Source: Melanocharis versteri (taxonomy: Eukaryota; Chordata; Aves; Passeriformes; Melanocharitidae). Taken from it: a DNA stretch of 64,000 nt. Position 1 is the first letter of the stretch. Each line of letters opens with the position of its first letter. The position numbers were made by a program, and so were the translations under genes. Where the stretch lies: positions 877,615 through 941,614 of the forward strand of contig VZTG01007793.1 in NCBI GenBank assembly GCA_013397845.1, in the 5' to 3' direction. Shown here in pieces: positions 13,392 to 25,665 of this stretch. Under the pieces are notes generated by a model. The model searched no databases, was not told where the DNA came from, and saw only the letters and a program-made list of their open reading frames with translations.

Positions 13392-13842
13392 TGCATGGAT
13401 TTGGTCTGGCTGAGATGGAATTCATTTTCCCCACTGCAGCCCTTGCAGAAAGGTGTTTCTAACACATAGTGTTTTGGCCCCTGCTGAGCAGGGCTGGCAC
13501 AGCGTCAGGGATGCCTCTCCAAGAGTTACCCCTTACCAGTAGGCTGGGGGTGGGCAGGATCTGGGGAGGAGACAAAGCCAGGAGAGCTGGCCCAAAATGA
13601 CAAAATGCAATAAAAGCTAAGAGAAAGAAGGAGGTGAGGAATGTTTTTTTTTACAACATTTGTCTTCCACAGCAACCACTATGCGTACTGAAACTCTGCT
13701 TCCTGGAAAGGGGTTGTATATTGCCTGCTGATGGGAAGTAGATAATAAATCTTTTGTTGTGCTTTGCTTCTGCTGAGGAGGGGAGTGATAGAGAGGCTTG
13801 GTGTACACCTGGCATCCAGCCAAGGTCAGCCCACCACCATGC
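13392..13842 (+). mobile_element. Degraded ERV LTR, same family as 61178-61758
   Basis: The sequence aligns in order with a common bird endogenous-retrovirus LTR. Landmarks are the start around TTGGTCTGGCTGAGATGGAA, then TGCTGAGCAGGGCTGGCACAG (13480s), AGTAGGCTGGGGGTG (13539 on), a TATA-like AATAAAAGC at about 13609, TGTCTTCC...AGCAACC near 13662, CCTGCTGATGGGAAGTAG at about 13723, and the end near 13840. Much of the CRE/TATA region is lost or altered relative to the 61-kb copy, and an AATAAA lies at 13744-13749. No internal retroviral genes flank it, so it is a solo LTR or truncated copy. Clear target-site duplications are not seen; the edges are good to about 10 bp. The minus-strand open frame at 13617-13880 is a shadow of this element. 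ERV class is not resolved. Confidence 0.75.
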
Positions 13843-14255
13843 AATAGCAATGAAGATCCTAAACTGGTGTAAATGAGCACAGTTCTGGAGAAACTGAGGG
13901 ATCTAGCCCAGTTAACACCAATGATACTTGTGGCTCCAATTTCTTCTCATATTTTATCCTTAGTGAGTTCTTTAGTGAAACTCTAACTGAACTAGAGCCT
14001 GAGTGGAAAATATTACTGAAAAAACAAGCAAAACAAGTCTTGCAATGTACTGTGCTCTGAACTATTCAATTGTTGAAAGACTCAACACTTATCCAAAATA
14101 AGAGGAACGGGGCAGTAAATTGGTGCATTGAAATATATGGCAACTTGTAGAACAGTGGACAAAGGAGTGAGACAAGAGGCAATGGGAAGACCCGATGCAT
14201 AGGAAGTTTCACCAGGATACGAGAAAGAACTACTTTACTGTGTGAGTGACTGTGC
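13843..14255. other. Spacer between LTR and CR1 tip
   Basis: Unique sequence with no recognised element or gene; short chance frames only. Confidence 0.45.
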
Positions 14256-14410
14256 ACTGAAACAGATTGTACAGAGAGGGTGTGAAGTCAAACTGTCCAG
14301 GTGAAATCCTGTGCAATGTGTTCTAGGATGACCCTGCCTGAGCAGGGAGGTTGGGCCAAATGACTCATGGTAGTCCCGACCTTCTCCTTCATTCTGTGTG
14401 ATTCTATGAA
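14256..14410 (+). mobile_element. CR1 LINE 3' tip
   Basis: The segment begins at the CR1 landmark 'GAAACAGATTGTACAGAGAG' (WNRLP-coding region and onward) and proceeds through TCTAGGATGACCCTGCCTGA and GTTGGGCCAAATGA to the end CATTCTGTGTGATTCTATGA at about 14390-14410. The terminal ATTCTGTG/ATTCTATG units are the diagnostic CR1 3' repeat. It is a strongly 5'-truncated copy of about 155 bp, with no coding capacity. The order of landmarks makes the strand certain. Confidence 0.9.
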
Positions 14411-15004
14411 TACTTCTCAAACTTGTTATGTCCGTGTTTGTTTCTAGAATCAGGCTGATAAGAGAATAAATAAAATATAATAGGGGGGAGTCTAGATTCT
14501 AAGTGATTTCTAAATCACCAACCCTAAAGAGTCGGGTGAATGGAAGTCTAGAAAGTCTCTCTCTGAACATGTTTTTCTCATAGATCAATTAAATAACACC
14601 ACTATCAACATATATAAATATATTTCCTTTTCTTAACTACTCCAATCTGACCATAGCTCAGATTCAGTGATACAAAGACATTTTTATCTTCCTAATCTAT
14701 TTAACAAAGATGTGCTGTAACCAGTCCAGTTACAAGAAAGAATTTCTGAAATACATCAAGCACACCAATACAACTGATAAGACTGTGATTTTCAGCAATT
14801 TTGCTATTGTGTTTGCTGCCCCGATCACTCTAAAAAACTTCTGAAGCTGCACAAGTAGGAGTGAAGATGGGCTATAAGCCATGAAGTGCCTGTGTTTAAC
14901 ATCCTGCTATTGACCCTGCTGTCAGGGATGTTTATGCAGCCCTTCTGATGGATTACCTGAGCATATTACGGTCTTTATTGCAAGGAATGTATAAAACACT
15001 GAAG

Positions 15005-15085
15005 TGTGACTATTCCTCCTTTACAGAAGAAAGGTGAGAGTCAAGAAAGATGATGTGATTTTCCTGAGTCAACTTTAAAAAAAGA
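15005..15085 (-). mobile_element. MIR-like SINE relic
   Basis: TCCTCCTTTACAGAAGAAAG followed by GATGATGTGATTTTCCTGAG follows the reverse complement of the MIR core (ccattttacagatgagg...aagtgacttgccc). It is heavily diverged, so the call rests on the ordered match of two short blocks. Confidence 0.4.
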
Positions 15086-15124
15086 AAAAAAAAGAACTAT
15101 GTGAAATCATGGATACTTAATTCA

Positions 15125-15185
15125 GCATGGCTAAACTTAAGCTTCCTCCTCTACAATGGGAGATAAGTAAAATTCTGCCTCCAGC
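15125..15185 (+). mobile_element. MIR-like SINE relic
   Basis: CTTCCTCCTCTACAATGGGAG followed by an AT stretch and TCTGCCTCCAG parallels the MIR forward core (tttcctcatctgtaaaatgggg...tgcctacctc). It is short and diverged and lies close to an opposite-strand MIR-like block, so it could be a separate insertion or an over-read. Confidence 0.35.
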
Positions 15186-15764
15186 TTTAACCTGGCAATC
15201 ACGTTCATTTATCTTTGTGTGTGGGGGGGAAAGAATCCAGCTGCTTTCTCAATATACTGTAAACACAGAACTTTTTGCCCAAATAAAGAGCTGAAGAATC
15301 AAACTGAACAGGTACTAAGTTCCATACAATATTAAAATAATTGTTCCCAGTATTCCTCACCTTTAGTATTTCTGGCTTCTGGTGGTATTTCCTGACTGTC
15401 TATAAAGGGAATCATTAATATTATCCCTGCTTTCCTGCCTCTTTGTCTCCCCCTCCCCCTCCCTTTTCTCTCTTTATATGGAGACAAGAGCCGTAGTCTC
15501 TACTGAAAACTGAAGTATAACTGCCTAATTGTTAATCAGCCAGTAGAGAGTGGCTTATAAAGCAAAATGCCATGATGACTTCCACTTCAGAGTGTAAAAA
15601 ATTAGGCAAAATTGATCTTTGGTGTACTCCTACCATAACTTTTCTTTCTGGGTACTTATAGCCCTAAACCCACATTGTTAAAATCAAATGTCCTTCCTTT
15701 TCAACAAGCATTATTACAAATTTGAAGTCAATTGATGGTTTGCATTGACTTGAACAGGACAACA

Positions 15765-15830
15765 GTTAAATGATGTGCCCAAGGTCATACAGAAAGTCTG
15801 TATGAGGATGAGGAAGATTTTATTAGCTGT
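15765..15830 (-). mobile_element. MIR SINE relic
   Basis: GTTAAATGATGTGCCCAAGG then TCATACAGAAAGTC is a close match to the reverse-complemented MIR core (gttaagtgacttgcccaaggtcacacagcaagtc). This is the clearest of the MIR relics here. MIRs pre-date the bird-mammal split, so an old copy in a bird is expected at low density. Confidence 0.65.
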
Positions 15831-16189
15831 GTACGTTAACATTTTTTCTCTCTATGACAGCTCTAAAATTTATTGTCATTTCCCTAGATAGTGCTCTGTA
15901 CTGCTAGCCCGAAATCATCTGAAGCAAAATTATTTGCTTTCAGAATTTTTTTAAGTATCCTAAAAAGATTAGGGAGCCTGACTTTATTTTCTGACATTTA
16001 GAAAAAAAGTTGCATTGCTACTGAAACAAAATTCAAGAGCAATTATGTTTCTGTCTAAATATTTGTCAGTAAAGCTTTTTATTCCGCCTCCTCTTAAAAG
16101 TCTGCTACATTCAAAATAGTTAGTCACACCACAGAGCACAGAGATTCCTTTCTGAACATGAGCCATCCGATCCAGCTTTTTTTAGAAGC

Positions 16190-16830
16190 CACCAAGAAAA
16201 CGGTGACCCCTTCCACACACATATAATACAGACAGTCACTCATGCATTAACAGCCATAAACCCCCAAAGGTCGTTTCCATGACAACCCCAGGGTCCTTAA
16301 TGACCCTGACAGTTCAATGATTTTGTTTTGTTTGAGAGTGAAGGAATAATAAGTCTTCTCCCATCACCCCCTACCCCCTCCGCTGCACTGATATGCTGTT
16401 CATTATCTGATCCCAGGCTCAGCCCTGGAGACAGAGCGGCAGCCAGCTCTGAAAGACAAGAGCCTCGCTGCAGACAAAGAGCATCGAAGGAGCTGAGCGT
16501 GCTCCGCATACTGCAGCAGCACCAGCCTCATTAATTCCATCACTAGCCCAATGAGTTTAAGCAAGTGCCAGGGGTATTACAATAGTTTGTAGCAATATGT
16601 TCCATAAGTGAGCCCCAAATCACTGTACAGTTATTTAGAAAGTACATTTTGCATACCACTAGCAGGAGTGCTTTTATTAATGATGTGTACCAGAAACACA
16701 ATAAGACATTGCAGCTAGTCTGCAGCAAGACCTATAATTTTAATGACATGATGAATAAGGCAATTAATGTACTTCAATCTATTTCCCATATGTATCATAT
16801 TTAACTTCAGAGAACTAAAGAGATATCCAA
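16190..16830. promoter_or_regulatory. Candidate conserved enhancer-like block with RFX X-box
   Basis: The block differs from its AT-rich surroundings: a GC- and CpG-richer core (about 16430-16510, several CpGs) is followed by a non-repetitive stretch to about 16830. Visible motifs include an RFX-type X-box GTTTCCATGACAAC at 16273-16286 and, 3 bp on, a near-perfect palindrome AGGGTCCTTAATGACCCT (16290-16307; 16 of 18 bases pair), which resembles inverted nuclear-receptor half-sites. Open frames on both strands (16297-16509 minus, 16328-16534 plus) overlap each other and show no known domain, so coding is unlikely. Enhancer function and conservation are inference from texture and motifs. Confidence 0.35.
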
Positions 16831-18987
16831 GAGAAAGAAGTGTAATAATGCATCACTAAATGGGTAGGGTACTCCTAATTCTTTGAATGCACGTTTCTTA
16901 GTACTGCTCTTCAGCTGAACCTTCTATTCTTTAATTAGAAATCAGCTACAAGCATATGCAGACTTCCATTTCCAATATTAAATAGAGTCTTCATTAAATG
17001 CTACCGAAACTGGCTCGTTGATCCAATGTCGTTCTTTATGAAATTCCACTAAAAGCCACTTCCATTGTTTACATGAAACTATATCCATTCATTTGATCCC
17101 AGTCCAGCATTACCTCGTCATGACTATGCTCTTACTAGTGCCATATTAAACCAGCTCTTCGGTGACCTATTTTATGGACGGATGAATCTAAATTGCCTTC
17201 GTTTTCCTTCACTTCATAGATTAACTGTGCATTGAACATAAATGGTATAAATTACAGCTTCCAAAAGGTTTCTCTAGGTAGTATCAATGGCCATTGGCCT
17301 TACAGCTTTCAGAGTCGCTGCAAGTTGCATCTGTGTGGGGAGACCACAGCTGTGTCTTCCTCTTTCTACTTTTACAGAGACATTGAGGCAGTATCCTGGG
17401 ACTAAAACACTCAGTACAGCTGAAAGGTCCCTGTCTTTATAGGTAGATATGCTACTGTTAGAGTAGTTTTGTACCTGTAACATAAGAGGTGGCCCAACCT
17501 TTCTAATGAGAGAGAGAAATCTTTAATGCGCTTTAGATCAAATTATAACAATTTTGCTGTATTCAACTTTATTGTATAATATTCAATCCTTTGATCTAGA
17601 GAAGTGCTTGACTTCAGATGGCTTTAGGAGGAACTTGCTATGGTACAATCCCCTCAGGGTACGCACATCCTTAGAACACAGGCCCCATAACGCAGCCATC
17701 CAGAAGAACTGTCCCTAACTCTTTAGTTCAATGGCCTGGCATTTATCCAAAAAAATATTTTAGACAAATGAATATTCCCAGAGAAACCATCTCCCTCAGT
17801 ACTTGAACTCAATGAGCTGCTTGAATTTTTGCTGCTATTTGTATGTTACATTCAGTCATTATTTGGGGAAAGTTACTCAGTATTTTCTGGGATAAAAAAA
17901 TAGAAATTTTTTCTTTATTCTGAATAGTAGAATCTAATATGAATCAAACTACTTAACAGAGGAAGTAAGAAATAGGACTGGAGCACAGGCACTAGACCCT
18001 TCTGCTCTTTCCTAGCACTCAATTTCCACTCCCTCAAATATAATGATACGCTTTTTAATCTTGCCTACACTCACTTTATTCCTCTTCACTGCAACCTAAA
18101 GCAAGGTCACTGGAAAGTCAGTGACAACACAGCAAGTCCAAGTCTCATGCAGGAAAGAAGAAAGATTTAAAGAAAAAAGTTAGCATCTTGCTTCTACAGT
18201 TAATCGTTCCCAGCAGCATGTCTTGATTATATACTACAAAGGTAATCCAAACTATCAGTTACAGCCACACTACAGCCTATGCGCTCCCCAAATACGCATT
18301 TCCTCCTGCATGCCATCTATGTTTCTCCCCATGTTGGCAGGGTTTCCCAGGTTCTGCAGAGCTTCCCCACAGAGCACTATACATGCCTTCCTAAGCAAGT
18401 CTTTTGCTCTCAGTTTCATTACCATGTTCTATGCATAGGCCATGTTATGCAGAAGTAGTCTTGGTCTGATAGCAATTAAATATGCCCAGAGGCCTGGATT
18501 CTCTCTTCGAGTGCACATGCAGCCCTCATTAATGTTAATGTTGGCTATGCACCTTATCACAGGGAGAAGCAGGGAGATCTCTAACAGTACCTAACCTAGG
18601 GAAAATCTGTCTGGGAAGCAAAATGATGCTGCATGCATGCACATAGCATGCAGTTCTCCATTTCAATCTAGTTTTTATAAACAGTGGAAAGTCTCCAACC
18701 CCACAAGGGAAAGAAATTAAGCACCTAATGTGTCAGGATTCCTATACAGCCTCTGAGTGTAACCACACTCTGTTTCTGCCCTGGTAACAGTATAACACAG
18801 TCAGGTATGAAACACAATGTGTAGTCCTGTAGAAATCTGGAGATTTTTTTATTATTTTTGCCACAACCAGAGACACTCAGAGAGCCTGAATAGGATTAGG
18901 ATCCTACTGAAGTCTCTCCTCAGAAACTGTGTAACTTAAGTGTCTCTTCCCCAGTAAGTTTAGACCTAAAACAGGCAAGACAGACAA
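16831..18987. other. Unique sequence, no gene seen
   Basis: No recognised gene or element. An inverted repeat CTGCATGC...GCATGCAG with a 9-nt spacer occurs at 18629-18653. Chance open frames reach about 71 codons. Confidence 0.5.
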
Positions 18988-19095
18988 AAGAAGTGGTTAT
19001 CTCCATTTCACACACTAGCAGCAGAGACATCAGGATGAAGTTACTTTCCCAAGTTTACAGTAACAGGAAGCAGAAACAGATGGCAAATTTCCTGA
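18988..19095 (-). mobile_element. MIR-like SINE relic
   Basis: TTATCTCCATTTCACACACT, then GATGAAGTTACTTTCCCAAG and ACAGTAACAGGAAGCAGAAAC follow the reverse-complemented MIR order (ttatccccattttacag...aagtgacttgcccaag...cagtaagtggcag). Three ordered blocks over about 105 bp make this a reasonable call despite divergence. Confidence 0.5.
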
Positions 19096-19539
19096 AATCT
19101 ATCCCAACTCTTCCACTACATCAATGTCTTCCCCCAAATCTGAAAGCTTCATCGCCCATCTCATTCACTTCTATAGTTCAGGAAACAAAAATGAATCCAA
19201 AAGGACTTTTTGTGGGATTCCCTCTTTCTTACATTTCATCTTGTTAAAGGCATGTAGCACATAGTAAAAGAAAACACTTCAAATTCCTTTTCCAGCAGGG
19301 AACAAAAGACTCTCAGGGGACCAAGTTCTACTATCTTTAGGAGAGATGCTCCCCCCCTAGAAAGTGAAAGATTGACCCAATACACAGGACATGTCCCCCC
19401 AGCTTTTACTTCTGTTTATAACCCCGATTTGCCAGGGACAACTATAGAAGTTGTTATTGTACACAGTTATGTACAAAGTAAGCATGGTGCAGAAAGAAGA
19501 GAAGAAAAAACATGGTTTAAATTGAATGACCGCATGGGA

Positions 19540-20312
19540 TTTGGGAGCAGATCATCCTGATTGCCATCACATGGCATGTACACAGTAACCAGGGAATCAG
19601 GCCCAGCCAGCATGAGTTCATGAAAGACAGGTCCCTCTTGACCAACCTGATCTCCTTCTGCGACACAATAACTCACTTTGTGGATGAAGGAAAAGCTGTG
19701 GATGTTGTCAACCTGAACCTTAGTAAGGCTTTTGATACCTTCTCTCAAAGCTTTCTCCTGGAGAAACTGGCTGCTTACTCATGGCTTGGACAGGCGCTCT
19801 GTTCCCTGGATAAAAAACTGCCTGTGTGGCTGGGCCCAGAGAGTGGGGGGAATGAAGTTACGTTCAGCTGGTGGCTGGTCACCACCCATGTTCCCCAAGG
19901 CTCAGTATCAGTGCCAGTCCTGTTAATATCTATATCTACAATCTGGATGAGGGGCCTGAGTTAGACAACAGTGAGTTGGGTGGGAATGTTGATCTGACTC
20001 TCTACAATTACCCGAAAGGAGGGTGTACCAAGGTGGGTGTTGGTCTCTTCTTCCACGTAACAGTGACAGAAAAAGAGAAAATGAACTCACATTGTGCTGG
20101 GGAGGCTTAGACTGGATATTCTAAAAGGATTATCAAGAATTGGAACAGGCTGCCCAGGGAAATGGTGGAGTCAACCTCCCCAGAGGTATTTAAAAGATGT
20201 ACAGATGTAGCACTTAGAGGCACATTTTGATGGACTTAGAACTGTTAGGTTTATGGTTGGACTTGAGGATCTGAAAGGTATTTCCCAACCCTAATGATTC
20301 TACGATTCTCCA
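19540..20312 (+). mobile_element. CR1 LINE copy with partial reverse transcriptase and internal deletion
   Basis: From about 19545 the sequence codes for the central CR1 ORF2. A frame at 19620-19964 gives DVVNLNLSKAFDT, which is RT motif A with the catalytic aspartate of LDFSKAFD changed to asparagine, and later THVPQGSVSVPVL, the VPQGSVLGP motif. A frame shift separates parts of this, and another frame at 19732-19926 carries other segments. After an INDLDEG-like stretch at about 19950 the FADD catalytic box and the C-terminal domain are missing. The copy resumes near 20100 with GGAGGCTTAGACTGGATATT, GGAACAGGCTGCCCAGGGAA and the 3' end AATGATTCTACGATTCT at about 20294-20310. It is therefore 5'-truncated, internally deleted and inactive. 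RT is a membrane-free nuclear/RNP enzyme for target-primed insertion in intact elements; nothing functional remains here. Confidence 0.92.
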
Positions 20313-23300
20313 AGGCACATCTGAATATTCATGAGGAAAGCCTTTCCCATGAGAACATTAGTAATGAGGGGAAAAACTTCAGCAATTCAGTGTCTGCAAA
20401 CCATGATTCATCCGTTCCAACACCACAGCTGTTAAGTACAATTTTGTTAATTTATTTGGAAAACTTAGAATTTTGAGTTTTCACATATATACTGACTTGT
20501 GAAATAAAATTGCCATGAAGTAAAGATTTTAATGACTATAACAAGTCACTTCAACTGAGCTTCTATAAAGTGTGTCCTAAATGTCTGAGGTGATATGAAA
20601 TGTACTTAGGATTACAAAACATTTTAAGACAGCCATATGGACAATGATTCAACATTAGGGTAAGTGTAAGGGAGTGTTAACTAAGCATAGGTAATTATTT
20701 GCATTAACGCAGTATCTCTCTTTGAATATATAAAATAAATGTGTGTTAAACAAGAAATTTCTTGAAGCAGTATAATTTAAGAGCCATTTGAAACTCAGAA
20801 ATATGCACTACCTTTTTTTTTTCCCAATGGCACTGCTCATAGCTATAATTTCCATGGCAATGAAAAGAAAGGCATCTGAAATGAAAGTGTTAGAATAACA
20901 AGCTTTTTCTATTTCACTGTTCAGAGCAGGACAATAACTGCTAAAGTTCAGAAACAGCAGACCTGAAAAAACATTATTTTTATCACCTGCATTGCTAAAA
21001 TGTAATCTGTGGCAATTTGCCCAGGCCTCCTAAGGTTGAATCAGAAGACACTACTGTTATTCCTCCCAGAACTTGCTGTTTGTGCTAGTCTGGGCACAGT
21101 TTGATGTCAAGAAACAGGCTTCTACTGCCAAGAGGACAGGTATTTAACACTGGAATAAAATACACTGAACCACAGTAACCTCAAGCTTTGATGCTCCTCT
21201 TCCTTATATTGGAATTATCATGAAACTTTGACATATGCTGTACTTCTTTTTACCAGCTAAAGTTGTTTTACATTATTTGTAGAATCATTATTAAGTTATA
21301 GATGATTTCTTCAGGTTCTGCAACTAATGACAAGCAAGTATTCTTCTCCCCATACAACAAAGATATTCACAATTAAATCCTAGTGCTCATACACAGTACA
21401 GAAAGAAAGTACCAATGGAGGGATAATGTGCTTAGCAAAGGTAAAGCAGAAGGTGTTACGTGCCACAAATTCCAGCAATCCTCTTTACCAAAGCCATCTT
21501 GGCATTCTGGAGGGCAGGTTTTTAGAGGTTCTAGGTGTGGTTTTCAAAGGATGTAAGCATATACATGCCTACTTTCTACAAAAATCAATAGCTGAATTGC
21601 ATAAGAAACCCACTTGAAGGCAAAGCATTCCCAAGATGACACAGATAAGCCAATAATGTGTTAGAATTTCCAATTCTCATCTGGATAAAACAATTTGTTT
21701 TGAGACCTTTGCGTTCTTCTGAGTCTGAGACAATAAGATGTTGACCTGCTCTCTTAAACCAATTTATGAAAAGCATAAGACCTTACCTAAAAAGCATGGA
21801 ATTTTCTCAGGTGTAAGGGCTCATGCTCGGTACAGACATCTTGCCCTAAGCAACCCTTCCTAAGCATCAGTGCCCTTGACTGTACACTGCACCAGCCACA
21901 AGGAAGAACATGTTACTGACACAGCTGCACTGACACCCACTGACAAACCAGGACAGAGGGACCCAGCTCTGGTGCTGCTTTGTCAAACCAGAGCCAGAAA
22001 CACTAATAAGGAGTTTGCAGTTGGTTTCAGCAAGAATAGTTTCTCACTGTGAGAACACTTGTAAGCTTTTCTGATCAAGATATCTGTGGCTGCCTTACTG
22101 ATTTATCCCCAGAGAAGTCATTTAAATGTTCATCTTTCCACATCTATTAGGCAAGCAAAACTGTCTATTTTATGCATTTATTTTCTTTCCATTTTTTAGC
22201 TGCTGTTTGGGCTGCTTCTTTTGAGAGCAATGATGGTACCCTTACATGTCAATAAATATTAGTCAAGTAGCAAAATACCAAGAGGCGAGTTCTAAAAAGC
22301 AGGAGTTTTAAAAAGTAATGGCTTTCAATTTTTGAGCTTTATGTGACAGAAAATGTTGAGAACTTACCCCACAGAAGTAGTTTGAGAACAACAAACCTTT
22401 TCTTCATTTTGCAAGTAGTTGTAAGACAGCACTCATGGCAGCGTAACACTGGAAATTAAGAGGCAGATAACAAGCCAAAGGAGCACTAACAAATCTGACT
22501 TAAATGCAGAATCTTTTCTATTGAATTTTTTTTTTTTCTTACTTTCTTCTCACTCCGGTGCTCTACAGCACAGCTGAAACTTTTTTTCTCCTACTGGGTT
22601 TCCAGAACAGGTATGCTAAAATATCTCCTCTTTTAACAGGGCATTCAGGATTTCAGATAACATGATCAACCTTTTTAGATTTTATTAAAACGCATAAGAA
22701 CATACTTTTTAGTGCAGAAGAGTTTGTGCCTGCATTTATTTCCGTATCTATTCATCCATATGTTCCCATAGGAACATTAATTTCAGTAGAAAACATTTTG
22801 GTTAAAAGAATCTCAGATTAGTCACCTATTCTGCCATACCGGGACCAAATTTATTGTTTCCATTAGCCCATGAACACTGCAGTGCCATCCTGAGTGTGTT
22901 TTGTAAGCAAGGCCACGCTACACTTGTGGACCAAATGGGGTATGCCAAATGATTATGCAGGCCTTGAGGCACTCTGAGTGTATAAACATTTACACTACAA
23001 CAGATCTTTGGCCAAGTGGCCAAGTAATTGATTACAGGGCTATGAATGTCACAGGATTTTATTTATAATAATCCCATGACATTGGCTCCACTTCATGCAG
23101 AACTAGCACTGGCAGTTTTCAAAATTAGGATTCTCTTAGGCGAATTCAGAGGCAAGCAGTCCTTGCAGAAAATCATGGAGAACAAACAGGAACAGGTCTC
23201 ACCCTGGCTACCACTTCTTCTGAATTCAGAATATCTGACAATTAGGTAAATGCATTATGAAGGTTCCCTGTTTTGCTATAACAGAAGTGAACATGAGGAG

Positions 23301-25169
23301 GTCTTTCCTATAGGGAATATTACATAAAAACCACAACTACACTGAGCTATGTTTAAAAAACAAACAAACAAACACAACAACAACAAAAAAGGCAAAATAA
23401 TAAAACGCATCAGAAATATTTTAGAATAAAATCAGTTGAATTTTAGCTTTAAATACAGACATTGGATAGAAAATGTCAAATGCTGGACAAGAGACGAATT
23501 ATCACAGGAAATATTTTTTCAGTCTTATTTACTTTTCCCATCAAATCCTAATTAATTATTTTGAAAGGTAAGGAAAAATTCTGTGAAAATCAGAAGGAGA
23601 TATAGTAATAGTCAGATGTGTAACATCAAAAGTCAGAGGCACCATTTTTATCCTTAGAGGTGGCACTCTCAGACACACATATGATAATAAAGAGCCATGC
23701 AGAAGCATATTGGCCTTTAGTTTTAACATCTGCAAAACACAAAGTCTCCGACCCATAAAATCATATGGACAGTTAACTTTGCACACTGTGTTAAGCTTCT
23801 TGACAGAGCATCTCATTCAAAAATGCACATAAGGGCACATCCAAATGTGCTTCTCCAGAGCTGAATTTGCTGTCCTGATTTCTTCTCAGTTTAAATATTT
23901 TTTCCCCCTTTCTCTTGCTGCTTAACTGGAAGAAAAGAATGTGTGAGTGCACCCTAATCTGATTCACTGCATCAGACACAAAGGATAAACTAACCTCAAG
24001 GACTGATAGACAAAAGCAAGCTGTAGGTTAGAGACAATGATTTTAAACATTCTTCTTGTTTTTAAAATGACTGTCTATCTAAAAGCTATGTCTTTGCAGA
24101 CCTGATGAAGAATGTGGTACATCCACAGCATTTGTCACAAATCTCAGCATGCTGCTCTCAGAAGTACCAACTCATGCACTCTAAACGTGGTTTACAGACA
24201 CAGTTCCCCACACGCTATGTGATTATAGGTCCTCCAGGTCCTCCTCCTAATTTACTCGAATCTCTGCATTACTGGTGTAGTTTCGTGTAAAGTATCACCT
24301 CTGGCAGAGAGAAACTATTCTGCGAGCAAGCGTAGGGAACTCTGAGCTTCACCACATCCACAATGACAGCAGCGGGACAGGAAGCTCATTCCAGAGTTCT
24401 CAGTTCATCAAGTGACACCACAGCGCTGGCTGTCTCCAAACCCAGATACGGTCATAATAAAAAATGATGCATTGTTCAGAGTAAGTAAACAGTATGCAAA
24501 CAGCTCTTGCTGTGTTTGTAAATGGTTTGTAATTGGAGGGAGTGAAAAACTGAACAGGCAACAATTCTGTGTCTCAGTTTTGACTGTTCCATTAAACTTC
24601 TGAGCAAAACCACCCAAGAAGGATGAAGTTCTGGGTCTAGGATTAAAAACTGTTTTCTAGAACACCAATACTAAATGTGCTACTAATACTAAAAGCTGCA
24701 ATTCAAAATGCAACACATAAATTTAACTTCTCTGTGATATAATTAGAAAATAATTAGAAAGATATGTGGTATGTAATATTTGTAGTAGAAAAGCACCCAG
24801 AATTATAGTAAATACTGTTCAAGTACTCTGTGACTGCTGGGAGCAATGCCAAGCTGCTTCCTGGCAAGTCAACAGACCTGAAGAATACAAAGGTGGTTTG
24901 GGGTTTGCTTTGCTTCCTTTGAAGTCCTGCCCTGCACAAAGGTTAGTCAGACTACATTGAAGGTCTCAGAACAGCTAATACGTTTTTCTTTGTGCAGGAT
25001 CTGTAATTGGAAAGCTTTTTGAGCAGCAGGAGGGCAACCATGCAGTTCTGAGAGACAAAGTAGTGCATTTCCCCTGTCACAAACAAGAAACAAATCACTT
25101 TCAGTGGTAAGAAGCCAACAGCAGCATCTCTAGAATGCATGTGGAACAGAGCTGCTGCTGTTAGAAATT
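20313..25169. other. Long unique stretch, no gene seen
   Basis: No gene, RNA gene or clear transposon is recognised across nearly 5 kb. Two non-repetitive patches, at about 22820-23050 and 24100-24600, have a balanced composition and motif-like content; the latter contains forkhead-like GTAAACA and TGTTTGT cores near 24483-24525. They may be conserved noncoding sequence, but nothing firmer can be said. Chance open frames reach about 86 codons. Confidence 0.5.
23350..23391. repeat. (AAAC)n/(CAA)n simple repeat
   Basis: A short run of AAAC units grades into CAA units and an A-run. It is low-complexity A/C sequence with no attached element. Confidence 0.8.
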
Positions 25170-25665
25170 AAAAAGACCTATTGATCTGCTAGTCCAGCTC
25201 CCTGCAAATTTAAGACTCTACTCTACAGGATGTCTACTATTGTTTATTTTCTAGACTGGTTTCAGAAGACTACATATTAGTGATCCCACCACTTTCCCGT
25301 TACGTTTTATTCCAATTTTCACATCACTCCCTATCAAGAGGAGGGGAAGAGGGTGAGATTGTTTGTTATCCAGACTATTTTTCAGTCCCATATACTGTAT
25401 CTGGATCTCCCCCTAAATAATTTCTTGATGTTTACCTGCCTAGAAAAGGTTTCCTTTTCATCTTTCTTTATCCAGCTTTGATATTACATCAGAAACCAGC
25501 AGTCCTCTGAATGCTCATTCTGATCAAATGCCCAGCACTGGTCATTTTCTGGTTGCCCTTTGCAGCTTATTAGATTCTTTCCTTCCAAGCTCTGTGGACA
25601 GCATAATTTTAGCAATGAGCTGTCCAGGATGACAGGCACAGCAAATAAGAGTAATCCAAGAGTGT
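25170..25665 (-). mobile_element. Probable ancient CR1-type LINE 3' noncoding region
   Basis: The left part (GACCTATTGATCTGCTAGTCC, AGCTCCCTG) resembles the reverse complement of the 3' end of old CR1 subfamilies (pattern 'tcatctagtccatccccctg'). Further right, CCAGCACTGGTCATTTTCTGGTTGCCC and surrounding text follow their pattern of gaacactgg...ttctctggac. Divergence is high and no coding motif is present, so family and limits are tentative. It abuts the candidate conserved block to its right. Confidence 0.4.

Noticed and set aside
13617..13880. Minus-strand frame of 87 codons
   Set aside because: Lies almost wholly inside the plus-strand LTR.
18629..18653. Hairpin CTGCATGC/GCATGCAG as a possible small RNA precursor
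   Set aside because: An 8-bp stem with a 9-nt loop is too short for a miRNA precursor, and the unit is a simple GCATGC pattern.
19467..19748. Minus-strand frame of 93 codons
   Set aside because: Antisense of the CR1 RT region at 19540-20312.
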